DNA of 64,000 bases from Bacteroidota bacterium. GTDB lineage: Bacteria; Bacteroidota; Bacteroidia; Bacteroidales; Paludibacteraceae. A program made the position numbers and the translations under genes. The notes beneath the pieces are model-generated. The model saw only the letters and a program-made list of their open reading frames with translations. It searched no databases and was not told the DNA's origin. The stretch lies in the NCBI GenBank assembly GCA_017860345.1, contig JAFNAV010000008.1, positions 1 to 64,000 on the forward strand, written 5' to 3'. How positions within the stretch are numbered: the stretch's first letter is position 1; each line of letters opens with the position of its first letter. Below are positions 14,485 through 23,469 of this stretch, one piece after another.

Positions 14485-16266
14485 ATGGTAGATAACAATA
14501 ATTGGTATTTAAAAATGATTGCCTGGCGCGAGCTACATATAAAACAGCGCCAGTTCATACTTCTGTTGAGTTTGATAATAGGTATTTTTGCTGCTATAGC
14601 GGCATCGTTGCTAAAGTCTTCTATACACTTCATACAATCATTACTTACCGAAAGTTTCAGCAAAGAAAACGTAAACTACTGGTATCTGGTGTTTCCGGCC
14701 ATTGGTATTTTACTGGCTTCGTTGTTTGTGCGATACGTGGTTAAAGATGATATAAGCCATGGGGTTACGCGTATCCTTTATGCCATATCACAGCGAAAAA
14801 GTATTCTCAAACTTCATAATATATGGACATCGCTTGTGGGTAGTTCCATTACCATCGGCTTTGGTGGATCGGTAGGAGCCGAAGCGCCTATTGTACTTAC
14901 GGGATCGGCCATTGGTTCCAATCTCGGAAAATTCTTTAAGCTCGATCAAAAAACCCTCATGTTGCTCATTGGCTGTGGTGCAGCCGGCGCTATCGGGGGG
15001 ATTTTTAAGGCCCCCATTGCAGGACTTGTATTTACACTGGAGGTACTGATGCTCGATATGACACTTACTTCCATCGTACCATTGCTTATTTCTTCGGTTA
15101 CGGCTACGGCTATGTCGTATATTTTTTCAGGCAATGCTTTTGTGTTTAAGTTCAACGTTATCGAAGGGTTTTCTGTTGAAAGGATTCCGTTTCTGATTAT
15201 TTTAGGCATCGTGTGCGGGCTGGTATCGCTGTATTTTACGCGGGGAATTAATAAGATTGAGCAATTTTTCCGACGATTTAAAAACCCCTACAGCAAGCTG
15301 GCCATTGGAGGTGTGATGCTAAGTTTGTTGATTTTCCTTTTTCCTCCGCTATATGGTGAGGGTTATAACACAATCAATGCTTTGCTTATTGGTAATGTCG
15401 ACTCTGTGCTCGACCGAAGTTTCTTTCTTGGTTTGGGTGATAGTCCATGGATAATCGTTGTTTACCTTGTACTTATTATTGTATTCAAAATATTTGCCAC
15501 AGCAGCCACCAATGGGGCAGGAGGGGTAGGTGGAATTTTTGCTCCTTCCTTGTTTATGGGAGCATTAACTGGTTTTGTGGTAGCCGATGTATTTAATTTA
15601 CTTGGTTTTCCTGTGCCTAACGAAAACTTTGCCCTCGCTGGCATGTCGGGTCTGATGTCGGGAGTAATGCATGCACCGCTTACAGGTATATTTCTGATAG
15701 CAGAACTTACAGGTGGTTACAACCTGTTTATGACCTTAATTATTGTTTCTACGGTTTCGTATCTGACCATTATATTGTTTGAACCACATAGTTTGTACGC
15801 CATGCGTTTGGCGCAAAAGGGCGAACTGCTTACGCATCACAAGGATAAAGCGGTGTTAACCCTGCTCAAGATGGAAAACGTGATTGAAACCGACCTCACA
15901 GAGCTTGCACCGGAGATGACACTTGGCGAGCTGGTGAAGATTATTTCGCATTCTAGGAGAAATATTTTTCCGGTAGTAAATCCCGATACCAAAGTGCTAA
16001 TGGGCGTAGTGTTGCTGGATGAAGTGAGAAATATCATGTTTCGTCCTGAACTTTATAACCGGTTTACGGTTAAGAAACTGATGATATCTCCGCCGGCCAC
16101 CATTAATCAGAATTTGCCTATGGAAAAAGTGATGGAAATTTTTGAGGATACCGGGGCGTGGAATTTACCGGTGGTGGATGATCATAAAAAATATATTGGC
16201 TATGTGTCTAAATCAAAGATTTTTAGTTCGTATCGGCACGTACTCGTGCACTTCTCGGATGAGTAA
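14485..16266 (+). CDS. ClC-family chloride channel or transporter with C-terminal CBS pair
   Basis: A 593-residue inner-membrane protein. The ClC core (about residues 20-445) has GGSVGAEAP with the gating glutamate at Glu133, GAAGAIGGIFKAPIAGLVFTLEVL, and GAGGVGGIFAPSLFMGA. The C-terminal cytosolic part (about 455-590) contains two CBS domains that usually bind adenine nucleotides. The position matching the internal proton glutamate of E. coli ClC (Glu203, in IIEEM) is Val here (TLEVL), as in ClC channels, so passive chloride conduction is at least as likely as chloride/proton exchange. It has its own promoter. Confidence 0.85.
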   Translation: MVDNNNWYLKMIAWRELHIKQRQFILLLSLIIGIFAAIAASLLKSSIHFIQSLLTESFSKENVNYWYLVFPAIGILLASLFVRYVVKDDISHGVTRILYAISQRKSILKLHNIWTSLVGSSITIGFGGSVGAEAPIVLTGSAIGSNLGKFFKLDQKTLMLLIGCGAAGAIGGIFKAPIAGLVFTLEVLMLDMTLTSIVPLLISSVTATAMSYIFSGNAFVFKFNVIEGFSVERIPFLIILGIVCGLVSLYFTRGINKIEQFFRRFKNPYSKLAIGGVMLSLLIFLFPPLYGEGYNTINALLIGNVDSVLDRSFFLGLGDSPWIIVVYLVLIIVFKIFATAATNGAGGVGGIFAPSLFMGALTGFVVADVFNLLGFPVPNENFALAGMSGLMSGVMHAPLTGIFLIAELTGGYNLFMTLIIVSTVSYLTIILFEPHSLYAMRLAQKGELLTHHKDKAVLTLLKMENVIETDLTELAPEMTLGELVKIISHSRRNIFPVVNPDTKVLMGVVLLDEVRNIMFRPELYNRFTVKKLMISPPATINQNLPMEKVMEIFEDTGAWNLPVVDDHKKYIGYVSKSKIFSSYRHVLVHFSDE

Positions 16267-16332
16267 TTGACACAATAGCTTAAAAATAAACAGAACGCAT
16301 CTATAAAAAAACGTATAAACCTGAATTAAAAA

Positions 16333-16536
16333 ATGGCAAAACAAAAACAAACATATACCGAAGCGACTGCAGAGCTTGAAAAAATACTGGCCGAACTGGA
16401 AAACTCAACCGAGGTAAATATGGATGTGATTTCGGAAAAAGTGAAACGTGCTGCCGAACTGATGGATTTCTGCAAAAAACAGTTGCACGAACTGGATAAG
16501 GATATTGAAAAAATGATGAGCGAACTGGATAGTTAA
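16333..16536 (+). CDS. xseB: exodeoxyribonuclease VII small subunit
   Basis: A 67-residue helical protein with the XseB pattern: YTEATAELEKILAELENSTEVNMDVISEKVKRAAELMDFCKKQL. It pairs with XseA to degrade ssDNA from both ends. XseA is usually adjacent but is not present in this window. The stop codon overlaps the stop of the convergent B3/4 gene within the palindrome TTAA (16533-16536). Confidence 0.88.
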   Translation: MAKQKQTYTEATAELEKILAELENSTEVNMDVISEKVKRAAELMDFCKKQLHELDKDIEKMMSELDS

Positions 16537-17195
16537 GCCTGGATATACTCCACTTGCCAGTTAGTCATCCCTGCATATTTTTTCAGAAGTTCTTCGACGT
16601 GTTCTACGCTTTTTTCCAATCCCTCAGCGCCGCTGTACCCGTTTATAATCAGTAGCAAATCGGTAGTATTGTCCGATATTTTAGTTCTTTCGTTGTCGCT
16701 GGTTGGTGTGCCTATACCTCCTGCACTGTCGCGGTAAAGTGGTAGTCCTTCAACATTAAGCAACCCGCGTCCGATAGCTTCAAACACATCTTCATGCGTA
16801 CCTACTCCAAGTTCCACATCGCCCTGTATTTTAGCGGCATCAAAGCCCCCAATGGAATATCCGCTGCGAACGGACACCAGATTAATAACATCGACCAATG
16901 TGCTGACTTTGTAAATATCGATACCCCTGACAATACGTCGGCAAAGCGCCTCGGCCGATGGTCGGTAGCGGTTCGGGTCTTTTCCTAACTGCTTGTAAAC
17001 CTTGCGTGTGGCGGCAATGGCAGGTCGCTTATTGATATCTTCGATGGAAAATGCAGATGCTATTTGCAGCATTTCGGCCTCCATCTCTTTCCAGAATTCG
17101 CTGCCGGTGGCGCTGTTGTACACGTGGCAACGAATAATGCCCAGCTGTAGTTGAGGACACACTTCGCGGATTTTGTCGGAAATTGAAATTTTCAT
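16533..17195 (-). CDS. B3/B4 tRNA-binding-domain protein
   Basis: A 220-residue stand-alone protein built on the B3/B4 domain of the phenylalanyl-tRNA synthetase beta subunit, where that domain hydrolyses mischarged Tyr-tRNA-Phe. Landmarks are RPAIAATRKVYKQLGKDPNRYRPSAEALCRRI and SVRSGYSIGGFDAAKIQGDVELGVGTH. The free-standing forms may edit or sense amino acids, but their substrate is unproven. It is the last gene of the hpt-adk-obgE-pgeF run, 55 nt after pgeF. Confidence 0.82.
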   Translation of the reverse strand: MKISISDKIREVCPQLQLGIIRCHVYNSATGSEFWKEMEAEMLQIASAFSIEDINKRPAIAATRKVYKQLGKDPNRYRPSAEALCRRIVRGIDIYKVSTLVDVINLVSVRSGYSIGGFDAAKIQGDVELGVGTHEDVFEAIGRGLLNVEGLPLYRDSAGGIGTPTSDNERTKISDNTTDLLLIINGYSGAEGLEKSVEHVEELLKKYAGMTNWQVEYIQA

Positions 17196-17250
17196 GCAGA
17201 ACTCAAGTTTTAATGTGCTGTAAAAGCCAGTGTTAGGATATTACTGCAAG

Positions 17251-18042
17251 TTATCTCAGCATAATTCCACTTAGCAATCGACCAGATTTGATGCCAAGTC
17301 TGCGTGCCGAAAAGAACTGTTCGTGTTCAGTATATGTGCAATGACCAGATACTTCAATTTGGTCGGATGGAATGCCCACCTGCTCAAGCAGCCAGCGGTT
17401 GGCCAGCCATAAATCGAGCAACAGATTACCGGACTCGGCACTAAAAATCAGCTCAATCGGAAAGCCTGCGCTGGAAAATGCTCCCAGTACTTCAGTGCCT
17501 ACATTATATACCTTGCCAGATATGGAAGGCCCTATAACAGCCTCAATATCGGTAGGTTGGCAGCCAAACTTATCTATCATTTCAGTTACTGTAATCTCCG
17601 TAATTTTACTACAGGTTCCCCGCCATCCGGCATGTGCGGCAGCCACCACTTTTTTCTTTTGATCGTAAAAGAGTATAGGCACACAGTCGGCTGTGGTAAC
17701 CCCGATGCATATACCGGGTTGATTCGTTACAAGTGCATCCACGCCATTCAGTTTTATATGTCGTTTGTCAGGCGGGCAATCTAAAAAGCTCTTGTTGACA
17801 ATTAAAACATGATTGCTATGTGTCTGATATGGAACAATGAACTGTTCGGGTTCAATCCCAACCAGATTGGCAAGTAGCTTATAGTTTTGTTTTACGGCTT
17901 CATCAGTGTCGCCGGCATATGCACCAAGATTAAACGAAGCGTAATTGCCCACGCTCACACCCCCGTATCGGGTAGTGCAAAAGTGGGCAATTTCGTTGTG
18001 TTGGCTTAGCGAATCATATTTGATTATGCCTGGATTTTTCAT
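17251..18042 (-). CDS. pgeF: peptidoglycan editing factor PgeF (YfiH, multicopper-oxidase-like fold)
   Basis: A 263-residue protein of the YfiH/LACC1 family. It has FCTTRYGGVSVGNYASFNLG near the start, the VGVTTADCVPILFYD metal/active-site segment, AAAHAGWRGTCSKI with the conserved histidine, and HCTYTEHEQFFSARR near the end. E. coli YfiH removes peptidoglycan precursors carrying L-Ser in place of L-Ala, and relatives have purine nucleoside phosphorylase activity. It starts 3 nt after the obgE stop codon. Confidence 0.88.
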   Translation of the reverse strand: MKNPGIIKYDSLSQHNEIAHFCTTRYGGVSVGNYASFNLGAYAGDTDEAVKQNYKLLANLVGIEPEQFIVPYQTHSNHVLIVNKSFLDCPPDKRHIKLNGVDALVTNQPGICIGVTTADCVPILFYDQKKKVVAAAHAGWRGTCSKITEITVTEMIDKFGCQPTDIEAVIGPSISGKVYNVGTEVLGAFSSAGFPIELIFSAESGNLLLDLWLANRWLLEQVGIPSDQIEVSGHCTYTEHEQFFSARRLGIKSGRLLSGIMLR

Positions 18043-18045
18043 ATA

Positions 18046-19200
18046 TTATAAATCATCCCAACCGATACCTTTGTATTTACTGATGTCATCATCATCGTCG
18101 TCGTCGTAAAAATCATCATCTTCAGGGTCATCCTCATCTTCATCGTCGGTTTCTTCTACAGGCAGCAGCTCCATAGGCCGATGCGATATTTCCACCAATT
18201 TGTTCGACTCGTTGTTTATTTCTTTCCAAATCAGGTCTTTCAGGTCGGCAATACCCATTCCTGTAACCGACGAAATCATAACCGTTTGTATTCCCTTAGG
18301 TAACTCTTTTTTGAGCTCAGCTATCAGTTCCGCATCCAGCATGTCACATTTAGTAATAGCCAATATGCGCTGTTTGTCAGCCAGTTCCGGGTTGTATTGC
18401 TTGAGTTCATTGAGTAGTATGTTATACTCGCGAACTATATCATCTGTATCGGCCGGAATCATAAACAACAGAATCGAGTTTCGTTCAATATGTCGCAGGA
18501 ATCGCAATCCCAGTCCGCGACCTTCCGATGCTCCTTCAATAATTCCGGGAATGTCAGCCATTACAAACGAACGGTTATCGCGATACTCAACGATGCCCAG
18601 ATTAGGTACCAGAGTGGTAAACGGATAATCCGCAATTTCAGGTTTAGCAGCCGAAACTACCGAGAGTAATGTTGATTTTCCTGCATTAGGAAAGCCTACC
18701 AAACCAACATCGGCCAGCACTTTGAGCTGAAGAATTACCGTTTTTTCGATGCGTGGTTCACCGGGTTGCGAAAAACGTGGAGTTTGGTTTGTAGCTGTGC
18801 GAAAATGCCAGTTCCCCTGTCCGCCGCGACCACCTTTCATCAATATCAACTCCTGTCCATCCTCGGTGATATCGCACATAAATTCGCCTGTTTCGGCATC
18901 ATACACCACAGTGCCACACGGTACTTCTATCACTTTATCCTCACCATCTTTACCAAAACTACGGCTTCCGCTTCCTCCCTCGCCATCGCCGGCATATATA
19001 TGTCGCGCATATTTGAGGTGAATCAATGTCCAGTAATTTTTGTTGCCGCGCAGAATTATATGTCCGCCCCTACCGCCGTCGCCCCCATCGGGACCACCTT
19101 TGGGGATGAACTTTTCGCGGTGAAAGTGTGTCGAACCTGCGCCACCTTTTCCTGAGCGACAATAAATTTTTACGTAATCAACAAAATTAGAACCTGCCAT
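18046..19200 (-). CDS. obgE: GTPase ObgE/CgtA
   Basis: A 384-residue essential GTPase of ribosome maturation. The glycine-rich Obg fold spans residues 1-160 ([23 protein letters not shown]). The G domain shows G1 [10 protein letters not shown]2 YPFTT, G3 [10 protein letters not shown]4 TKCD and G5 SSVTG. The C-terminus is a long acidic tail of Asp and Glu ending in YKGIGWDDL. The ATG at 19200 ([17 protein letters not shown]) is the family start; the frame upstream to 19257 is not homologous. Confidence 0.95.
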   Translation of the reverse strand: MAGSNFVDYVKIYCRSGKGGAGSTHFHREKFIPKGGPDGGDGGRGGHIILRGNKNYWTLIHLKYARHIYAGDGEGGSGSRSFGKDGEDKVIEVPCGTVVYDAETGEFMCDITEDGQELILMKGGRGGQGNWHFRTATNQTPRFSQPGEPRIEKTVILQLKVLADVGLVGFPNAGKSTLLSVVSAAKPEIADYPFTTLVPNLGIVEYRDNRSFVMADIPGIIEGASEGRGLGLRFLRHIERNSILLFMIPADTDDIVREYNILLNELKQYNPELADKQRILAITKCDMLDAELIAELKKELPKGIQTVMISSVTGMGIADLKDLIWKEINNESNKLVEISHRPMELLPVEETDDEDEDDPEDDDFYDDDDDDDISKYKGIGWDDL

Positions 19201-19336
19201 TTTTTTTGTTTTAAATAATAGAGCTGACGGAGGATAGGTAAATTGTCTGTAAATCAAATCCTTGTTTAGAGAACATCTACCAATATCAATTTGTTTACCG
19301 TTTTCCGGTATTTACTCCTTGTAAAAGTTTTCCGAA

Positions 19337-19912
19337 TTATTTATTCGAATCAAGTACGGAAGCAATTCTGCCAAAGATTTCGTCAATGGTTCCCATGCCA
19401 TCTACCGAAGCATATTTGCCTAATGATTTATAAAAGTCGCTTACAGGCGCAGTTTTCGCTTCGTAAACTTCAAGGCGTTTTTTGATAGTTTCCATGTTAT
19501 CATCGCTACGTCCCGATGTTTCACCACGTTTCAGTAAACGATTGATTAATTCGCGACGATCTACCTGAAGATCAAGCAGTACCGATGTTGACATGCCGCG
19601 TTCCTGAAGCATTTGTTCCAGGGCTTCGGCCTGAGCTACGGTACGGGGAAAGCCATCCAGAATTACACCGTTTTTTTCTTTGTCCTGAGCATCAATTGCT
19701 TTGGTCAGAATGCTGATAATCATCTGATCAGGAACCAGATTTCCTTTGGAAATATAGCTTTCGGCTTCTTTGCCAAGCTCAGTTTTCGACTCAATTTCTT
19801 TGCGCAATAAGTCGCCTGTCGAAAGATGATTAAGTTTATACTTTTCAACAATAAGTTCACTTTGCGTTCCTTTGCCACAGCCTGGAGCGCCACAAATAAT
19901 AATGTTCAACAT
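19337..19912 (-). CDS. adk: adenylate kinase
   Basis: A 191-residue kinase catalysing ATP + AMP = 2 ADP. The P-loop is GAPGCGKGT, the AMP site is LSTGDLLRKE, and the DGFPRTVAQ and RLLKRGETSGRSDDN segments follow. The LID is the short form without a zinc finger. It lies between hpt (56 nt upstream) and obgE (136 nt downstream). Confidence 0.95.
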   Translation of the reverse strand: MLNIIICGAPGCGKGTQSELIVEKYKLNHLSTGDLLRKEIESKTELGKEAESYISKGNLVPDQMIISILTKAIDAQDKEKNGVILDGFPRTVAQAEALEQMLQERGMSTSVLLDLQVDRRELINRLLKRGETSGRSDDNMETIKKRLEVYEAKTAPVSDFYKSLGKYASVDGMGTIDEIFGRIASVLDSNK

Positions 19913-19968
19913 TTTACTAATACCTTAGTTATATAATAAATAAAAAAACAATCCGGGTTGCAGGACAT

Positions 19969-20505
19969 TTACTTCACAACCGTGTAAATGTCTTTCAGGT
20001 TACGCCCGTAACCATCGTAATCGAGCCCGTAACCAACAATAAAGTCGTTAGGGATGCGCATAGCCACGTAATCAATCTGTATGTCGCGTTGCAAAGCGTC
20101 GGGTTTTTGCAAAAAAGTAGCTACTTTGATGCTTTTGGCGCCTTTTGCTTTGAGCGAGTCCAAAATGCGTTCCATGGTGATGCCGGTGTCAACAATATCC
20201 TCAACTACCACCACGTTGCGTCCTACAACACTTTCGTTCAGACCAATAATTTCTTTTACAGTTCCCGAGGTATACAATCCATCGTATGACGATAGTTTGA
20301 CAAATGTAATTTCGCAGGGAATGCTGATTGTTTTCATCAAATCGCCGGCAAACATAAAAGCGCCATTGAGTACGCATATAAAAAGCGGGTTGGTATCACC
20401 CAAATCGCGGTTAATTTCTTCGGCTACTACTTTTACGGCTTTTTGTATTTCTACATCAGGGATGGATAAAGTGAACTGTTTATCTTTGATCTGGATTACG
20501 CTCAT
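19969..20505 (-). CDS. hpt: hypoxanthine phosphoribosyltransferase
   Basis: A 178-residue purine salvage enzyme that makes IMP or GMP from the base and PRPP. The PRPP-binding motif is VVVVEDIVDTGITME, the flexible loop region contains SSYDGLYTSGTV, and the base-recognition end reads NDFIVGYGLDYDGYGRNL. It is the first gene of the minus-strand hpt-adk-obgE-pgeF-B3/4 run, with a promoter about 65 nt upstream. Confidence 0.93.
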   Translation of the reverse strand: MSVIQIKDKQFTLSIPDVEIQKAVKVVAEEINRDLGDTNPLFICVLNGAFMFAGDLMKTISIPCEITFVKLSSYDGLYTSGTVKEIIGLNESVVGRNVVVVEDIVDTGITMERILDSLKAKGAKSIKVATFLQKPDALQRDIQIDYVAMRIPNDFIVGYGLDYDGYGRNLKDIYTVVK

Positions 20506-20567
20506 GTTGTATTTTCTGTTTTTGCGTTATAAAAATTCATGCCGGCACTCGCCGGTGATTTTTGCCG

Positions 20568-20575
20568 CAAAAGTA
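20568..20575 (-). promoter_or_regulatory. -7 promoter box for the hpt operon
   Basis: The minus strand reads TACTTTTG, an exact TAnnTTTG box, with a weak TTTC 19 nt further upstream in place of TTTG. The 368-bp gap 20506-20873 otherwise holds the nnr promoter; the rest, including GCCGGCACTCGCCGGTG around 20541-20557, shows no gene. Confidence 0.5.
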
Positions 20576-20742
20576 CAAAAAAACATTTGTTCCCGAAAGT
20601 GATTGCTGCTCAATTGTTTCAACAGAAACATGATCTTATAATCTGTTACAGTTCAGTAGTATTGCTATATCCCGGCCTGTTTCCATGTCGGTGTTTTTTT
20701 TAATAACACAGGATATGTGCCGGATTATCTTTTATTAAGCCA

Positions 20743-20771
20743 TTGTTTAATACTTAAAATTAATAAATTTG
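20743..20771 (+). promoter_or_regulatory. promoter for nnr
   Basis: TTG at 20743-20745, an 18-nt spacer and TAAATTTG at 20764-20771 form a reasonable Bacteroidota promoter. It would give a leader of about 95 nt before the start at 20874. Confidence 0.4.
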
Positions 20772-20873
20772 CATAGATAATGAATTGCGCCGCCGGAAAC
20801 ATCCGTAGTTTTAAAATATTCATTACCGTGTTTTCTTCTCATACCATTAATATCGTATTTTCAAAGTGTTTTT

Positions 20874-22379
20874 ATGAAAATCTTCACTACTTCGCAGGTT
20901 CGCTCTCTCGACCAATATACCATTGAACATGAACCCGTGGCTTCTATCCATTTGATGGAAAGAGCGGCCGATGCGCTTGCTGAGGCTTATACCGAAACTT
21001 TTGCATTGGGCAGCCCGGTGCTCATATTGGCTGGTCCGGGCAATAATGGTGGCGATGCACTGGCTCTGGCGCGCAAGTTGATGAAATTTAGAATAGATGT
21101 TAAGGTTATATTGTTGTACAGTAGTCGTTTATCGCCCGATTGTGCTGAGAATAAGCTCAGGCTATTACAGCAGTATCCGGCTATAATCACCGAGCTGACT
21201 GATGGTTTTGTGGCGCCGGAGCTTACTTCGGATACTATCATTATCGATGGGCTTTTTGGTTCCGGATTGACCCGACCGCTTACCGGTATTTTTGCCGATG
21301 CTGTAGGCTGGATGAATGCTTGTAGCAACGAAGTCTTGGCTGTAGATATACCGTCGGGATTGCAGGGTGAACGTAACCCCGACCTGACAGTTCCCATAGT
21401 TAGGGCTAACCATACTTTTACGCTGCAATTCCCCAAATTAGCTTTTATGTTGCCCGATACTGCACCCTATGTAGGCGACTGGACGGTTTTGAATATCGGT
21501 ATTCATCCGGATGCTGTTTTAAGTACAGATAGTCCGTTCAGTATGTTAACCAAGTCGGACGTGCAGCCTTTGCTCAGGAAACGGGAAAAGTTTTCGCACA
21601 AAGGTACTTACGGGGATGTACTTATCCTGGCCGGCAGCCGGGATATGGCTGGTGCGGCTATTCTTGCAGCCAGAGCGGCTTTACGCTCAGGGGCAGGACT
21701 TGTAACAGTGCATAGCGCAGCGTGCAACCGCATAATACTTCAAACAGCAGTTCCCGAGGCCATTTTTCATTCGGATCAGGACGAGGCTCAGATTAGCCTG
21801 CACGATGGTGCAATGGCCTATGCGGCTGTAGCTGTTGGGCCCGGTATCGGTACTTCGGAAACCACCATGCTTTTTCTTGAACGCCTTTTGCGCGAGGCAA
21901 ATAAGCCTTGCTTGCTCGATGCCGATGCATTGAATATCATCTCACAACGCAAGCATTTGTTGGAGCTGATTCCCCAAATGAGTATTCTTACCCCACATCC
22001 CGGAGAGTTTGAAAGGCTTTTCGGAAGTTCAGCCAGCAGTTATGATAGGATGATTCTTGCATCGGACATGGCTCGTAAGTACCAAATTATTATTGTACTT
22101 AAAGGCGCTCATTCACTGATAGCTTTGCCCGATGGACAAATGATTTTTAATAGTACAGGCAATGCCGGTATGGCTACAGCCGGTATGGGCGACGTGCTTA
22201 CCGGAATTATAGCCGGCTTGTTGGCTCAGGGGTACGTACCTGCCCATGCAGCAGTTACAGGGGTATATCTGCACGGATTGGCAGGTGATAAAGCCCTTAA
22301 CCAGCAAAGCAAGGAATCGCTGCTGGCTGGTGATATTGTTGATTATCTGAGCGATGCTTACAAAATCTTACAGAAATAA
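20874..22379 (+). CDS. nnr: bifunctional NAD(P)H-hydrate epimerase/dehydratase
   Basis: A 501-residue fusion that repairs hydrated NAD(P)H. The N-terminal YjeF epimerase half (about 1-215) has LAGPGNNGGDALALARKL and ALAVDIPSGLQG-type residues (EVLAVDIPSGL). The C-terminal ribokinase-like dehydratase half (about 225-500) has SHKGTYGDVLILAGS, LTPHPGEFERLFG and GNAGMATAGMGDVLTGIIAGLLAQG. Both halves are complete and the length is normal for the fused form. Confidence 0.93.
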   Translation: MKIFTTSQVRSLDQYTIEHEPVASIHLMERAADALAEAYTETFALGSPVLILAGPGNNGGDALALARKLMKFRIDVKVILLYSSRLSPDCAENKLRLLQQYPAIITELTDGFVAPELTSDTIIIDGLFGSGLTRPLTGIFADAVGWMNACSNEVLAVDIPSGLQGERNPDLTVPIVRANHTFTLQFPKLAFMLPDTAPYVGDWTVLNIGIHPDAVLSTDSPFSMLTKSDVQPLLRKREKFSHKGTYGDVLILAGSRDMAGAAILAARAALRSGAGLVTVHSAACNRIILQTAVPEAIFHSDQDEAQISLHDGAMAYAAVAVGPGIGTSETTMLFLERLLREANKPCLLDADALNIISQRKHLLELIPQMSILTPHPGEFERLFGSSASSYDRMILASDMARKYQIIIVLKGAHSLIALPDGQMIFNSTGNAGMATAGMGDVLTGIIAGLLAQGYVPAHAAVTGVYLHGLAGDKALNQQSKESLLAGDIVDYLSDAYKILQK

Positions 22380-22553
22380 AACTCATAAAAGCATAGCGGT
22401 TATACAAATTTTAGGATAACTGAGTGAGTGTGGTTTCATGAAGAGTGGAGAAGAAATCCTTTTTTTTTGTTATAATGTTGCAAAAAGGTAGAATAGTTTA
22501 TTACATTCCGTACTTTCGCAATTAATTATTTATACAAATATTAATGCTTTACC

Positions 22554-22587
22554 AATCCTCACCGTTGTATCCGGTGAGGATTTTTTT
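22554..22587 (+). terminator. intrinsic terminator (nnr or a short RNA)
   Basis: AATCCTCACCG (22554-22564) pairs perfectly with CGGTGAGGATT (22572-22582) around a 7-nt loop and runs into T7. It lies 175 nt after the nnr stop, which is far for a simple operon terminator. A TACTTTCG box sits upstream at 22511-22518. The rest of the 354-bp gap 22380-22733 is AT-rich and shows no gene. Confidence 0.8.
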
Positions 22588-22733
22588 GTTGTACAAAATT
22601 GAGCTTGCGCTTATTCATACATATTACAAAGCTATTATTTTTTTTATTTTTTTTTGAAAAAAATATCGTTATTCCAAAAAAAATATATTTCTTTGCATTC
22701 AATTAATAGAGCTATTAAACAAACTTATTAAAT

Positions 22734-23360
22734 ATGGATATTAATCCGGAACAAAATATGGAAAAATCAATTCTGAAAGCAGCTGAAATAATGTTTTTGG
22801 AAAAAGGATTTGAGGCCACATCCACCACGCAGATAGCTAAGGCGGTGGGATGCAACCAGGCTTTGGTACATTATTATTTCAGAACAAAAGACAATTTGTT
22901 CAATACAATTTTTGAATCAAAGTTCAAGAGTTTTTTTAAGAATATTTTTGATACCACTCAATTGGTTAACTTGAGTTTTCTGGATAAAATTAAGCATATT
23001 GCTGACACGCACTTTGATTTGTTGTACGAAAATCCGCAGATACCTAAGTTGATTTTAAATGAGCTGGCGCGTAAGCCCGAGCATCTTAAAGTGCTTAGAG
23101 ATAAGCTGTATGTGCTTCCGGAGCAGTTGTTTTCGATGATGAGTGCAGAGTTGGAAAAAGAAATTGAAGCTGGTAGGGTTAAGAATGTTACATTCGTGGA
23201 TATTATCATCACAATCGTCTCGCTGAATGTAGCTATGTTTGTTATGGAGCCGGTGGTTCGCGGTGTGTTGCAATTGACTGAAGAACAGAAGAAGTTTTTG
23301 TTGCTTCACCGAAAAAAAGAAAATCTGAACGTTATACTTAGTTACCTTAAACCTGAATAG
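22734..23360 (+). CDS. TetR-family transcriptional regulator
   Basis: A 208-residue regulator. The N-terminal helix-turn-helix is classic: ILKAAEIMFLEKGFEATSTTQIAKAVGCNQALVHYYFRTKDNLF. The C-terminal ligand domain is all-helical and diverged. It is the first gene of a plus-strand run with TolC, HlyD, two ABC ATPases and two permeases, so it most likely represses or senses substrates of that exporter. The ATG at 22734 is used; MEKSILK (residue 9) is an alternative start. Confidence 0.88.
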   Translation: MDINPEQNMEKSILKAAEIMFLEKGFEATSTTQIAKAVGCNQALVHYYFRTKDNLFNTIFESKFKSFFKNIFDTTQLVNLSFLDKIKHIADTHFDLLYENPQIPKLILNELARKPEHLKVLRDKLYVLPEQLFSMMSAELEKEIEAGRVKNVTFVDIIITIVSLNVAMFVMEPVVRGVLQLTEEQKKFLLLHRKKENLNVILSYLKPE

Positions 23361-23393
23361 AAAATTTGTTTTACTCAGAAATATTCGGCGTAC

Positions 23394-23469
23394 GAAACGA
23401 GCATTGCTGAAACTTTCGGTCTTTGTAATGTATGTTCCTTACAACCATTAAAAAAACAATTATTACCTT
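23394..23469 (+). promoter_or_regulatory. structured leader, copy C, before the TolC gene
   Basis: The 5' arm is GAAAC-GA-GCATT (23394-23405) and the 3' arm is AATGT-AT-GTTCC (23427-23438), with a 21-nt loop; nine of ten positions pair (two by G-T or terminal match, one A-C mismatch). The A-rich tract TTAAAAAAACAATTATT (23448-23464) ends 5 nt before ATG 23470 and is identical to the tract in copy D. Confidence 0.55.
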
